From: Stigonema ocellatum SAG 48.90 = DSM 106950
Lineage (GTDB): Bacteria > Cyanobacteriota > Cyanobacteriia > Cyanobacteriales > Nostocaceae
DNA length: 64,000 nucleotides
Assembly (NCBI GenBank): GCA_016903675.1
Contig: JADQBA010000032.1
Location: 1-64,000, forward strand
Direction: 5' to 3'
In this document: piece by piece, positions 7,187-16,532 of the stretch
How positions within the stretch are numbered: position 1 is the first letter of the stretch
How the letters are laid out: the number at the start of each line of letters is the position of its first letter
The notes under the pieces: generated by a model
Database searches by the model: none
What the model was told of the DNA's origin: nothing
What the model saw: the letters and a program-made list of their open reading frames with translations, nothing else
Made by a program: the position numbers and the translations under genes

Positions 7187-10100
7187 ATGAGAGAATGGGT
7201 AGGCAAGGGCAAAAAAGCTACCACGAGTTCCTTCTCAATATCTACACTCAGCCAACCGATACGCGGCTTCGGTTTAGAATCATCTGAGGTACCCCAAGCA
7301 GTTACTGGGCAGCAAGCAGTCAACAAACCTCGCAGCCACGACCTAAGTCGAATATCAATGCGTCCCCAAGCAAAACTCACAGTCAACCAGCCGGGAGACG
7401 TTTACGAGCAAGAAGCAGATAGAGTCGCACAGCAGGTGATGCAGAGGATGAGTAAGCCTGCAAATCACCAGTCTGTCCAACGAGAGGAAGCGCCACAGGA
7501 AGAAGAAGAACAAACTCTACAAACTAAATCTCTGGCAAATTCCATCACGCCTCTACTACAACGGGAGGAAGCGCCACAGGAAGAAGAAGAACAAACTCTA
7601 CAAACTAAATCTCTGGCAAATTCCATCACTTCAGTAGTGCAACGGGAGGAAGCATCAGAAGACCAAGAAGAACAAACAGCTCAGATGAAGCCGATGGTGC
7701 AGCGTCAGTCCAGTAGGGGTGGAATGACGGCGACAACAGACGTTGAAACTTCAATTAAACAAGCACGTGGAGGTGGACAGCCGCTAGCGAAAGATGTTCG
7801 ACAACCAATGGAACAGGCGTTTGGGACTGACTTTAGCGGGGTGAAAGTCCACACTGATTCTCGCTCAGACCAGCTTAACAAATCTGTTCAAGCCCGCGCT
7901 TTCACCACAGGACAAGATATTTTCTTTCGTCAGGGAGAATACTCTCCAGGAAGTCATTCAGGGAAAGAGTTACTTGCCCATGAATTGACTCACGTTGTTC
8001 AGCAAAATGGTAGTGCGGTTCAAGCCAAATCGGTTTCTTCTTTAACGCCAAAGGAAAACAAAGTACAGACAAAAGCTGTACCAACTAAATCTTCCGTTAA
8101 ACCATCAGCAACCCCTCCCAAGGAAAATTCTCAGACCCAGACAACCCCATCTTCTAAATCCTCAACAACCTCTCCTAAAGAAAATCCTCAGAAACAAACT
8201 GAGGCAGATCAACACGGACAGCCAGAGAACACAGATCCGAAGGCTAATGCTGAAAAAGGGAAACAGCAGGGTGAGACTCCTCCAGCAAAAAAAGGCGGAT
8301 TGGTAGCACCGCCTCCAGCCGATGGGGGTGACGCGGTAACAGATCCACCTCCAGGAGATGAGGGTGGCGCGGGAGCAGATTCTGGAACATCAGCAACTAA
8401 AAACGGGAAGAAACCTGAGAAACAAGGAGATAAGCAGGGACAGCAAAAGTCAACAGATTCCACGGCAGATGCAGGAAAAGGGACAGGGGAAGGTCAGGCG
8501 GCTGGGACAGAAGCAACTAAAAACGGGAAAAACCCTGAGAAACAAGGAGATAAGCAGGGACAGCAAAAGTCAACAGATTCCACGGCAGATGCAGGAACAG
8601 GAACAGGGGAAGGTCAGGATCTAGCAGTAGATGGTGGGTCGGTGACAGGGTTACCAGAGACACAAACAGAAGCAGCAACAGAGTTGCCAGGAACACAAAC
8701 AGCGACATTGCCAGGGACAACAGAAGCTGGTAATGGAAAAAAGGCTCCTGCTTCCGCTGAAGAAGACCCGGAATTCCAAGCAGTAGTCAACACAACTAAA
8801 GAAGTCGCAGGAAAGCAGAAGGAACACCAACCATCTGAGGGTAAAGCCCAAGAAGCCCAAGCTGCTGCTGTACCTCCTGGCAATGAAGTGGATAGCAAGG
8901 CGCAGGCAAATCAAGTTGGCGAGATGGGGCAAGCTGAAACTCCAGGATTTGACGCAGCCGCCTTTAAAGCCAAACTGATGGAGCGCATTGCAGATATGGC
9001 TCCTAAGAACCTGCAAGAGGCTGACGATTTTAAGAATAATAACAAACTTGATTCGGTTAAGGGCGATTTGACTGGGAAAGTCAAAGAAGAGCAGAAATCC
9101 TCTCAAGGTCAGCTAGAAGAGAAAACAAAACAAAAGCCGGACACCAGTGGCATTGAGCCGAAACAAGTAACGCCTCTGTCACAGGCTGACCCAGGCGCAC
9201 CTCCGTCAGACGTTGGTGCAGATAAGGCAGCGCCTAAGTCGAAGGGGCAGAGTGAAGTTGAAGCACCTCTGCAAGAGGACAGTAAAAAGCTCGACCAGCA
9301 GATGTCTCAGCAGAATATTACTGAGGAACAGTTAACAAACTCCAACGAACCGGAGTTTCAAGGGGCAGTCACAGCTAAGAAAGATGCTCAGACAAATGCT
9401 ACACAAGCCCCTCAACAGTATCGCACAAGAGAGCAAAACATACTATCAAATGCTCAAGCTACTGCTGAAGCCACAGCGCAACAGCATCTCCAGGGGATGC
9501 ACGGTATCCGCACCCAACACTTAAATCAGGTTGCCGATCAGCAGGTGGGAGGCAAGGGTAAGGACGAGCAGGCACGGGCTAAGGTCGCAGGTGATATTAA
9601 TAAGATTTATGAAGATACCAAAGGCAAAGTTGAGAAAACTCTCGGCGACCTAGATGGTCAAGTTCAGAAAGCGTTCGATGATGGTGCAGGTGAGGCGAAG
9701 CAGGCATTTGAGGATTACGTTGGCAAGCGGATGGACGCTTATAAGAGCGATCGTTATAGCGGCTTTTGGGGTCCGGCGAAATGGTTATGGGACAAATTGG
9801 CAGGGATGCCAGACGAGGTGAATGCCTTCTATCAAGAGGGGCGGCAGCTTTACATTGAGAAGATGGATGGTGTGATCAACAATGTTGTCACCATTATTAG
9901 CAAAGGGTTGACCCAGGCAAAAGCGCAAATAGCTGAAGGTAAGCAGCAGATACAGACCTATGTTACCCAACTGCCACAAGATTTGCAAGGATTTGGGCAG
10001 GAAACAGCATCAGGTATTGAGAGCAAGTTTGAGGCATTGCAGCAGAGTGTTGACGATAAGCAGGATGAGTTAATTGATACCTTAGCGCAGAAATATCAGG

Positions 10101-12577
10101 AGAACCTGAAAGCTGTTGATGACCGCATTGAGGAGATGAAGGCGGAAAATCGCGGTTTGATTCAAAAGGCGTTCGATTTTATCGTGGGAGTGATCAAGAC
10201 GATCATCGAACTGACAAAAATGCTGCTGGAGGTTTTAGCACGAGTTGCTGGTGTTGTTGGGCAAATTCTCAAAGACCCGATTGGTTTCTTGAGCAATTTG
10301 ATTCAAGCAGTGAAGCAAGGCTTCCTGAACTTTATGAAGAATATCGGGCAGCACCTTGAGCAGGGGCTGATCGGTTGGCTGACTGGTACTATGGCAGAAA
10401 CTGGTATTCAGATGCCAGAAAGCCTAGACATGAAGGGTATCTTTAGTCTAGCGATGCAGCTTTTAGGGTTCACCTATGAGGCAATCCGGGCACAGGCTGT
10501 GAAAAGATTGGGAGAGGAAAAGGTCAGCCACCTGGAACAAAACTTCGAGATATTTAAAACCTTGGCAAGCGAGGGAGTCGCTGGTCTGTGGCAGCATATT
10601 CAGGAACAGATTGGTGATCTCAAGTCGTTGGTGCTGGAACCGATCAAGAACTTTATTATTACAACTGTGATTACAGCAGGGATAGAGTGGATTCTCAGCC
10701 TCCTCACCCCAGCTTCAGCATTTATAAAAGCTTGTAAGGCAATTTACGAGATTGTCAAGTTTTTCATGGAACGCGCCCAGCAAATTGCGGATTTGATTAA
10801 CGCGATTCTGGATGCAATTGGTGCGATCGCTAGTGGTGCGATTGATCAAGCAGTCAAGGGGGTTGAGAATGCCCTAGCCAAAGCGCTACCAGTAGTCATC
10901 AGTTTCCTAGCAAGTCTTTTGGGCTTGGGCGGTATTGCCCAGAAGGTGCAAGCAATCTTCCAGAAGCTGCGCCGACCAATGGAGAAAGCAGTTAATTGGG
11001 TGATTGACAAGGGTGCGAAGATTGCCAATAAAGTTGGTGGTAAGTTCAAGAATAGTAAGGTAGGTAAGAAGGTAGGAGCCGTTACGGATTCGGCGAAGGA
11101 GAAATATAAAGCTGGTAAGCAGTGGGCTGAGGATAAGAAACAAGCTGCCGAACAGTGGGTTAATGATAAGAAAGAAGCGGCGAACCAGAAATTTGAAGAG
11201 AAGAAAAATCAGCTTCTGGATACTAAGGCAGGTAAGAAGTTGACAGGGGCGCATGAGTGGACTAAAAACAAGGTGAATGCCTTAGAGAATAAGCGGCAAA
11301 CTTTCCACAATAAAGTGGAAGCCGTGAAGAATTGGCCAGCCAAGAAACTGGAAGCATTGGAGAATAAGGCAAAGGAACTAAAGGGAGCAGCAAAGGATAA
11401 GTTTAAGCAGAGCAAACTGGGCAAGAAGTGGGAGGCTACGAAGGAGTGGGGTAGTAAGAAAAAAGAAGCCGCCAAGGACAAGTATGAGAAGACGACCAAT
11501 AAAATTGGGGATAAGCTTGGGCTTGGAAAGGATAAGGAGAAAGGAAAGGAAGTTAAGCCAGAAGACAGAACTAGAGATGTCAAAGGTAAAGATAGCAAGC
11601 CAAAAGAAGAAAAGCAGCACATATTGCTTGCTAAACAAGCAGTGTCAGAACTGAAAAAAACTGACCGGAAACAGAAGGACTATAAGACCCTAAGAGCAGA
11701 GAAACAAGCGCAAGCTAAGCAAATTGAGAAGTCCTACACGCAGAAGTTAGAGAAAGGCATTAAACTTACGGTTTCTTTTGAGGATGCCGCAAAGGATGAG
11801 AAGGATGGAAAGCTAAATTTTAAGGTAGTAATTGCACCAAACGATGTGGAAATGGTAGATGTGGTGGAGAGCCAAGAGCCACAGCCTGATGACTTGACGC
11901 AGGATCAGGATCATAAAGACGAAACAGCAGGGGCTTCAGAATGTGATGTGAATCTTGACGAGTTGAATATAAAGGAATTTAGTCAAGACGATGAGGGACT
12001 AAAAAATGTATTTTTTAGTTTGGCAAACCGTTCTGGATATCCTAACCTTCCAATAGAGGCATACAATGAATGGTATAACAACGGAGTATTTACACGTAAT
12101 GGATTTCTAGAACTTTTGAAGAAATATTCGGGGGGTAACAACGGCGGAAACCAGATACCCTTGCAGAGAGCACGTACGGGCAACACAGTGAGTTATCAAC
12201 AAACATATAACACCTCGAACTTTGGTCAATTTACAAATATAACATATACAAGAGATGGGTTAGGAAACATAGAATTTTCCTCTCCAACTTCCACAGGAAC
12301 GTGGAGAAATCCGGTAAACACAACCACCAATGTTCAACTTAACCAAGGATTAACAGATAAACAATATGGACTCATGAAAAATGGGAGGAAGATACTACTT
12401 AAGCAAGGTTCCCGCAGTCAACATTTCTCAATTGCCAATCGGATTAAGAAAATACCTGATGCTGGGAGTCCTGCTGGTTGGACCTGGCATCATAAAAGTA
12501 ATAAGTACGAAATGGTTCTGGTAGATCGTGTAGTACACAGTAAGCATGGACACAACGGAGGGATGCACATATGGTGA
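7187..12577 (+). CDS. Giant DUF4157 eCIS-type effector with C-terminal HNH/WHH nuclease domain
   Basis: The ATG at 7187 is preceded by GAGGAG six bases upstream and gives 1,796 residues. The N-terminus has ISMRPQAKLTVNQPGD and YEQEADRVAQQVM, then two 27-residue repeats (QREEAPQEEEEQTLQTKSLA). The DUF4157 zincin-like domain follows: PMEQAFGTDFSGVKVHTDS and HELTHVVQQ (HExxH, near residue 267). Next come a Pro/Gly/Gln-rich linker with a 40-residue repeat, a long helical core with hydrophobic stretches (residues about 1,000-1,270), and a Lys/Glu-rich coiled region. The last 30 residues, WTWHHKSNKYEMVLVDRVVHSKHGHNGG, match WHH-type HNH/endonuclease VII toxins. DUF4157 proteins are known payloads of extracellular contractile injection systems, so this is probably a loaded nuclease toxin. 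No injection-system genes are in the window. Confidence 0.85.
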   Translation: MREWVGKGKKATTSSFSISTLSQPIRGFGLESSEVPQAVTGQQAVNKPRSHDLSRISMRPQAKLTVNQPGDVYEQEADRVAQQVMQRMSKPANHQSVQREEAPQEEEEQTLQTKSLANSITPLLQREEAPQEEEEQTLQTKSLANSITSVVQREEASEDQEEQTAQMKPMVQRQSSRGGMTATTDVETSIKQARGGGQPLAKDVRQPMEQAFGTDFSGVKVHTDSRSDQLNKSVQARAFTTGQDIFFRQGEYSPGSHSGKELLAHELTHVVQQNGSAVQAKSVSSLTPKENKVQTKAVPTKSSVKPSATPPKENSQTQTTPSSKSSTTSPKENPQKQTEADQHGQPENTDPKANAEKGKQQGETPPAKKGGLVAPPPADGGDAVTDPPPGDEGGAGADSGTSATKNGKKPEKQGDKQGQQKSTDSTADAGKGTGEGQAAGTEATKNGKNPEKQGDKQGQQKSTDSTADAGTGTGEGQDLAVDGGSVTGLPETQTEAATELPGTQTATLPGTTEAGNGKKAPASAEEDPEFQAVVNTTKEVAGKQKEHQPSEGKAQEAQAAAVPPGNEVDSKAQANQVGEMGQAETPGFDAAAFKAKLMERIADMAPKNLQEADDFKNNNKLDSVKGDLTGKVKEEQKSSQGQLEEKTKQKPDTSGIEPKQVTPLSQADPGAPPSDVGADKAAPKSKGQSEVEAPLQEDSKKLDQQMSQQNITEEQLTNSNEPEFQGAVTAKKDAQTNATQAPQQYRTREQNILSNAQATAEATAQQHLQGMHGIRTQHLNQVADQQVGGKGKDEQARAKVAGDINKIYEDTKGKVEKTLGDLDGQVQKAFDDGAGEAKQAFEDYVGKRMDAYKSDRYSGFWGPAKWLWDKLAGMPDEVNAFYQEGRQLYIEKMDGVINNVVTIISKGLTQAKAQIAEGKQQIQTYVTQLPQDLQGFGQETASGIESKFEALQQSVDDKQDELIDTLAQKYQENLKAVDDRIEEMKAENRGLIQKAFDFIVGVIKTIIELTKMLLEVLARVAGVVGQILKDPIGFLSNLIQAVKQGFLNFMKNIGQHLEQGLIGWLTGTMAETGIQMPESLDMKGIFSLAMQLLGFTYEAIRAQAVKRLGEEKVSHLEQNFEIFKTLASEGVAGLWQHIQEQIGDLKSLVLEPIKNFIITTVITAGIEWILSLLTPASAFIKACKAIYEIVKFFMERAQQIADLINAILDAIGAIASGAIDQAVKGVENALAKALPVVISFLASLLGLGGIAQKVQAIFQKLRRPMEKAVNWVIDKGAKIANKVGGKFKNSKVGKKVGAVTDSAKEKYKAGKQWAEDKKQAAEQWVNDKKEAANQKFEEKKNQLLDTKAGKKLTGAHEWTKNKVNALENKRQTFHNKVEAVKNWPAKKLEALENKAKELKGAAKDKFKQSKLGKKWEATKEWGSKKKEAAKDKYEKTTNKIGDKLGLGKDKEKGKEVKPEDRTRDVKGKDSKPKEEKQHILLAKQAVSELKKTDRKQKDYKTLRAEKQAQAKQIEKSYTQKLEKGIKLTVSFEDAAKDEKDGKLNFKVVIAPNDVEMVDVVESQEPQPDDLTQDQDHKDETAGASECDVNLDELNIKEFSQDDEGLKNVFFSLANRSGYPNLPIEAYNEWYNNGVFTRNGFLELLKKYSGGNNGGNQIPLQRARTGNTVSYQQTYNTSNFGQFTNITYTRDGLGNIEFSSPTSTGTWRNPVNTTTNVQLNQGLTDKQYGLMKNGRKILLKQGSRSQHFSIANRIKKIPDAGSPAGWTWHHKSNKYEMVLVDRVVHSKHGHNGGMHIW
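7484..7644 (+). repeat. 81-bp tandem repeat inside the effector gene
   Basis: The 65-base stretch starting GAGGAAGCGCCACAGGAAGA at 7484 recurs without visible change at 7565, a period of 81 bp or 27 codons. A third, diverged copy follows at about 7646. The near-identity of two copies points to recent duplication. It lies before the DUF4157 domain, in an acidic linker. Confidence 0.85.
8389..8617 (+). repeat. 120-bp tandem repeat inside the effector gene
   Basis: Two nearly identical copies, each encoding TKNGKxPEKQGDKQGQQKST and a Gly-rich tail, start near 8389 and 8509. They form part of a long low-complexity linker after the DUF4157 domain and are probably unfolded. Confidence 0.8.
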
Positions 12578-12761
12578 CGATTCAATGATATGCACAAAAA
12601 CCATCATATGGTGAACTAACAATGAATCTGAGGGGGTGACACGCAAGATCAAAAGGTTACAGGATAAGCCTTTAAAGGCAAGCAGCACTCAATAAAGAGC
12701 CTTAGGCGGAAACTGGATGTCAACTATCATAAACACAAAGCCTCATAAAGGAGAAAATATC

Positions 12762-13178
12762 ATGATAAGAATAAATGACTTTCAATATAATTCTGAATCT
12801 CATTGGTATGAATCAAAATTGGAAATAAATGGAATGGCGACTGAAATATATGTGTCAGACCAAGAGATTAAAGAAGTTGAAGCCTTAAATAACAGGGTCA
12901 ACAAAGCAATAAATTGGATTCAAGATAATTTTGAATCTATTCTTAAATATTGCGCAGAAAATTTGCTGGAATTAAAAAATGAAAGTTGGGCAGATAGTGA
13001 AGAGGAAAAAGTAACTGAAGCGGAATTCAAAGAGCGATTGCTACTAGAATCAATAAAAATTGAATCTGATGGAAGGCTAGAAGTAACTTTTCAAGATGGT
13101 GAGTTGTTTTGGGGACATTTGATCGTCGTGAGAACTGACGCAGAGTATAAACTGAATTATGCTGATATTGAAGGATAA
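12762..13178 (+). CDS. Probable immunity protein for the WHH nuclease effector (DUF2262-like)
   Basis: The ATG at 12762 has AAGGAG eight bases upstream. An in-frame ATG at 12717 lacks a ribosome site, so the shorter 138-residue form is preferred. The protein begins MIRINDFQYNSESHWYESKL and ends with SDGRLEVTFQDGELFWGHLI and a short Asp/Tyr-rich tail. That C-terminal pattern (DGxLEVxFxDGxLFWGH) is like DUF2262 proteins, which occur as immunity partners in polymorphic toxin loci. It is small, acidic, has no signal peptide and lies 184 bases after the effector stop. Both the family and the role are inferences from pattern and position. Confidence 0.6.
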   Translation: MIRINDFQYNSESHWYESKLEINGMATEIYVSDQEIKEVEALNNRVNKAINWIQDNFESILKYCAENLLELKNESWADSEEEKVTEAEFKERLLLESIKIESDGRLEVTFQDGELFWGHLIVVRTDAEYKLNYADIEG

Positions 13179-13281
13179 AAAAATGGTACAACGCGGCCAT
13201 TACGGTAATTGCCAACCTCCTGCGCTCTGCACAACAGAACAAGAAATCTATCAAACGAGGAAGGCATGTTAGCCGCAAATT

Positions 13282-13376
13282 TTATGATGATGGACGAATA
13301 TTTACCAGGAATTTTGTCTGTTATTTATGGTGATGTGGAGCCAAAGGATGCAATTCCGCAAAGCGCTGACGCTTAA
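13282..13376 (+). pseudogene. 3' remnant of a YbjN-domain gene (copy A)
   Basis: The translation MMDEYLPGILSVIYGDVEPKDA matches the last residues of the intact gene at 19,093-20,259 (MMDQYLPGIMSVIYGNVSPEDA). Nothing upstream matches. The tail ends QSADA, like copy B at 16,844-16,913. Confidence 0.8.
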
Positions 13377-13532
13377 AAGTCTATCGCCTTGGTTGAAAGG
13401 TAAGCTATTAACGCGATCGCTATCCGCGAGGGTGAGCATTATTAAGATTTAGACTTGTGGTGAATTGTTGCCAACTATACAATTTAGCAATGGATAGAGA
13501 TAGCGGTGGAGGGTACGGAGGGAGACAAGCTT

Positions 13533-13734
13533 ACAAGTGTAGGTTTTTAACTTTTGGGTGTTGGCAAGACTTGGAGGACAAGGAAGGAAAGTAGACAAGG
13601 AAGTTTTTTAACGCCAAGATGATGAAAAAACCGTATATATACATAGGCTCAATGTTTCTTCCTTGTCCACTTTCCCTCCGTGTCTACCTAGTCTCACCTC
13701 ATTCCAGATGTATGTGTAAAAAACCTACACTTGT
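13533..13734. repeat. Long imperfect palindrome, MITE-like
   Basis: ACAAGTGTAGGTTTTTAA at 13,533-13,550 is complementary to AAAAAACCTACACTTGT at 13,718-13,734. Further in, GGAAAGTAGACAAGGAAG pairs imperfectly with CTTCCTTGTCCACTTTCC. The interior is AT-rich with no gene. Confidence 0.65.
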
Positions 13735-13779
13735 CAGAGGGAGACAAGGGGGCGATCGCTACCAATTGATTACATTTGG

Positions 13780-14010
13780 ATGGCGGAAGATGAAGATGAG
13801 TGGATGAACTTTCATCCCCGTAGTTATCCAGACTTTGAAACACCCGCCTGTGTAGTCGCGGCTATTGCGCGTCATCATGGCTTTACACCCACCGAGTTAA
13901 CTCCTGAGCAATATAACTTTTTGGAAGCAGGTCTTGCCATACCCGAACCTTCACCAATGTTTCCAAATATCTTTTCTTTACCAGCATCCTCAATAGCATC
14001 GACAGTTTGA
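13780..14010 (+). CDS. Small hypothetical protein, possibly an orphan fragment
   Basis: The 76-residue frame (MAEDEDEWMNFHPRSYPDFE...) stops three bases before the next gene starts, which suggests a two-gene unit. Composition looks protein-like in the first 60 residues, with ARHHGFTPTELTPEQYNFLE forming a predicted helix. I recognise no family. It may be the C-terminal piece of a lost toxin or an uncharacterised immunity-type protein. No clear ribosome site precedes the ATG. Confidence 0.4.
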   Translation: MAEDEDEWMNFHPRSYPDFETPACVVAAIARHHGFTPTELTPEQYNFLEAGLAIPEPSPMFPNIFSLPASSIASTV

Positions 14011-14013
14011 GAC

Positions 14014-14565
14014 ATGCCACTCATCATCAAAAGTCGCCGTGCATCTGTTGATAATTTGTCCAAAGCTTATCCTGATGCAGTTATCATTGACGTGACCTCT
14101 CGTGGTTTTGAACCTTGGGTTCGCTTCAGCCCTTTTTATCCTCATGGAGGAATACCTGTTCCCTTCTCACCAGGAGAAGTTAGCATGACGGTTGAAGGTA
14201 TCTGGCAAGGATTGAAAGTTTTTGAGACGACCGATGTAGATTTGACCAAAATGTTAATTTCCGATATGAAAGGTATCAAGCGCTCAGAACGCAAATATGG
14301 AAAGGTACTTGGTCATCGTACTGGTTTGAAAGGTAATCAACTTCTGCCATATGGAGAAGCTCGTCGGCAAATCTATTTACCGTCCTATCAATGGGTACTG
14401 GAGAACCGTGTTCAGGACTTGCTGAACCAGGTGAAACATCTTGAGGCAGAAAAAACAGTTATTTTGCTAGATTACGAAACTAATTCCGATATCAACAACT
14501 TGTCACGTCCTTTATCCCACGCTGCTCTGATCAAGCTATACCTTGAGAATAACTGGCCAACTTAG
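14014..14565 (+). CDS. Conserved hypothetical protein (DUF6939-like)
   Basis: The 183-residue protein begins MPLIIKSRRASVDNLSKAYP and contains VRFSPFYPHGGIPVPFSPG, VEGIWQGLKVFET, MKGIKR and KYGKVLGHRTG. It ends with ILLDYETNSDINNLSRPLSH. The pattern resembles a widely scattered bacterial family that I recall as DUF6939, whose function is unknown. There is no signal peptide or membrane segment. It lies among toxin and immunity cassettes with the preceding small gene 3 bases away. The start is the first ATG. I cannot say whether it is an immunity protein. Confidence 0.6.
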   Translation: MPLIIKSRRASVDNLSKAYPDAVIIDVTSRGFEPWVRFSPFYPHGGIPVPFSPGEVSMTVEGIWQGLKVFETTDVDLTKMLISDMKGIKRSERKYGKVLGHRTGLKGNQLLPYGEARRQIYLPSYQWVLENRVQDLLNQVKHLEAEKTVILLDYETNSDINNLSRPLSHAALIKLYLENNWPT

Positions 14566-14577
14566 ACCAAAGTGTGA

Positions 14578-14972
14578 CTATCACACCGTACTCCATTACC
14601 AAGGGACATGTGGCAGGAAGCGACTGACCGCCTACGCGCCAATCAAGCTGGAGGTCGGGCGAAGGAAGATGCTGCTCTCAAATCTGTTTTTCACTTTTGA
14701 CTTTTGACTTTTGACTTTTGAATTTTCGCGAAGCGAGTGGTCATCCTGACGGAAAACAGAGAGATTTAGCAGTGGTGATTTCAAATAATAATCCAAATAA
14801 CGTCCGACCAAGTAGACCACTGGCTGACAATGCTATCATTCTCCATCATAACAGTCAGACTGGAAAATGGTCAATTTGGGACACAAGGGCTAATAAAGGA
14901 CAGGGCGGCTGGATACCAATGACTGATGAACTTGCAGCTTATACCTTGGGCGGCAAAATACCACAACAGTAA
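14578..14972 (+). pseudogene. Toxin C-terminal cassette interrupted by a GACTTTT repeat
   Basis: The first part encodes RTPLPRDMWQEATDRLRAN and AGGRAKEDAALKSVF. It is cut at about 14,690 by an array of CTTTTGA units ending in CGCGAAGCGAG. Coding resumes at about 14,738 as SGHPDGKQRDLAVVISNNNP... and ends TLGGKIPQQ. Both halves look like one short domain of the type found at the end of polymorphic toxins, but I cannot name the family. The likely immunity gene follows at 15,013. The insertion breaks the frame, so the cassette should be inactive. Confidence 0.55.
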
Positions 14973-15012
14973 AATAAAACAATATAACTCAAAGAGGTAT
15001 TCAGCAGATTTT

Positions 15013-15765
15013 ATGCCAGATAGAGTTGAAATAACCGTAATTACCAAAAGTTCTCTTCGTAGCTGTTTTGGTCTAGAGCATCTACTTAATGCCTTTGAGA
15101 GCATCAAAGACTTGACCCCAACCCACTGGGGTGCGGATGAACGCGCACGAAACCCATATGATCGTAGCGAATTACTGGCTACAGTGAGCGCTTTCAAAAG
15201 CGATTTTTATATGCCAGGTCTACAGCGACGACAAGCCCCCCGTTACAAAGCTTATTTTTCAGCAAGAAATCAGGGTCTTAATTATGTTAATGTGGAGTTT
15301 GGTTCATCCATTCACAACAAAGACTTGCCCCGCGTTTTTGCTCTTGGCAATGCTATCGCCGCACAACTAAAGGCAGAGTTTGGTGTTGTTCATTTAGTGT
15401 GGTATGAAGGTAGCCAAGATTACTGTGCTTCAGGAAAAATTACCGCTTCGGAACTGCAAAAATATGGTCCCGTCCCTGTCTGCGCTCGTACCTGGTTTGG
15501 TTCACACCTAGTACAGCTTATTGGTAGCGATCGCTTATCTCATTCTGGTTCTATTATTCAGAATACACCTTGGGGCGGAATACAGTTGGACTTGGTAGAG
15601 CATCCTTGGGAGTCAGATGTAGAAATGTTAAGTAGCCGCCAACTTGAGCTGATGAAGCAGTTGCAGCCCTCTGGTGTGTTTGGTGATTACACCCAAATTC
15701 TCAACTACAAGCCAGGACCTAACTGGATACCCATTCTAGATAAAGTTGTCACTCAGGTAGGGTGA
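15013..15765 (+). CDS. Probable immunity protein following the broken toxin cassette
   Basis: The ATG at 15013 gives 250 residues starting MPDRVEITVITKSSLRSCFG. An earlier in-frame ATG overlaps the toxin fragment and is unlikely. Features are THWGADERARNPYDRSELL, a mixed alpha/beta body with FGSSIHNKDLPRVFALGNAI, and ELQKYGPVPVCARTWFG. There is no signal peptide. The pattern WGxDExAR-PYxRxEL is reminiscent of the Imm52 immunity group, but this is a loose resemblance. Its position after a toxin remnant supports an immunity role. It may survive as protection after its own toxin was lost. Confidence 0.5.
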   Translation: MPDRVEITVITKSSLRSCFGLEHLLNAFESIKDLTPTHWGADERARNPYDRSELLATVSAFKSDFYMPGLQRRQAPRYKAYFSARNQGLNYVNVEFGSSIHNKDLPRVFALGNAIAAQLKAEFGVVHLVWYEGSQDYCASGKITASELQKYGPVPVCARTWFGSHLVQLIGSDRLSHSGSIIQNTPWGGIQLDLVEHPWESDVEMLSSRQLELMKQLQPSGVFGDYTQILNYKPGPNWIPILDKVVTQVG

Positions 15766-15799
15766 CTCTGGAAGATACCTAGCTAGAAAGAGCGGATCT

Positions 15800-16438
15800 A
15801 TGAGCAAACTTTCCATATTAGAGCAATTGCACCAAGCGATCGCTCTGAAACAAACCATCAGAGGTATAGATTTGTCCGGTCTTGATTTGTGTAAGATCGA
15901 TCTAACAGGACTTGTTGCAGAGGGTTTGATAGCTAAGGGCACACAACTCGACTACGCCTTACTGACAGAAGCACAGTTGATGGAAGCGGACTTTACTGGG
16001 GCAAATCTAAATGGTGCCCATCTGGCAAATGCAAACGTGGGATTAGCAACATTCAATCTAGCATCAATGCACCAGATTTGCCTACAGAACGCGCTTTTCA
16101 TCAACGGCTACTGCAAAGATGCGACTCTAGAAGAAGCTGACTTAACTGGTGCTGAGTTAGTGGGTTCTCTGTTCTTTGGTAGTTGTCTGAATCGAATTGT
16201 GCTTCAGATGGTGAAAGCTGACAACGTGGGTTTTAACCGGGCTATGATGGTGCAGGCTGATTTGCGGGGTGGAAGCTTCATAGGAGCAACTTTTAATAAA
16301 GCTGACCTAACTCAAGCTAACTTTTCTGGAGGAGATTTCTCGCAGGCTGATTTTCGTTCTGCAAAACTAGATGGAGTAAACTGGGACAATGCCCAGCTAA
16401 AAGATACATTGTTCGATCCCGGAGTATCACCAAAGTAG
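15800..16438 (+). CDS. Pentapeptide-repeat protein
   Basis: The 212-residue protein has many A(D/N)LxX repeats, such as LMEADFTGANLNGAHLANAN, ATLEEADLTGAEL, and FNKADLTQANFSGGDFSQAD. These would fold as a right-handed quadrilateral beta-helix. There is no signal peptide. The ATG at 15800 has GAAAGAGCGGA upstream, a weak ribosome site. Its 3' end is duplicated upstream of the DUF4157 effector (6976-7066), so this gene type was once the direct neighbour of the effector. It may be an accessory or protective partner, but no function is known. Confidence 0.85.
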   Translation: MSKLSILEQLHQAIALKQTIRGIDLSGLDLCKIDLTGLVAEGLIAKGTQLDYALLTEAQLMEADFTGANLNGAHLANANVGLATFNLASMHQICLQNALFINGYCKDATLEEADLTGAELVGSLFFGSCLNRIVLQMVKADNVGFNRAMMVQADLRGGSFIGATFNKADLTQANFSGGDFSQADFRSAKLDGVNWDNAQLKDTLFDPGVSPK

Positions 16439-16532
16439 GCAATACAAAAAGCTCAAGATGATAACTATAACATGGGCGATTCAGTAGGATTTGAGCTAGA
16501 CAGTGAAGAAGCTACAATAGCAGATATTCAAA

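Larger units (their letters stand above)
13179..13779. other. Non-coding stretch with gene remnants and a large palindrome
   Basis: After the immunity gene, 13,190-13,270 encodes a short stretch (GHYGNCQPPALCTTEQE) that may be a toxin tail. Then come a YbjN-gene tail (13,282-13,376), HIP1 octamers, and the palindromic element at 13,533-13,734. No intact gene is seen. Confidence 0.5.

Noticed and set aside
8209..9106. Several open frames on the minus strand inside the effector gene
   Set aside because: They are shadows of the Gly/Gln/Lys-rich coding sequence and have odd composition (Cys, Phe, Leu runs).
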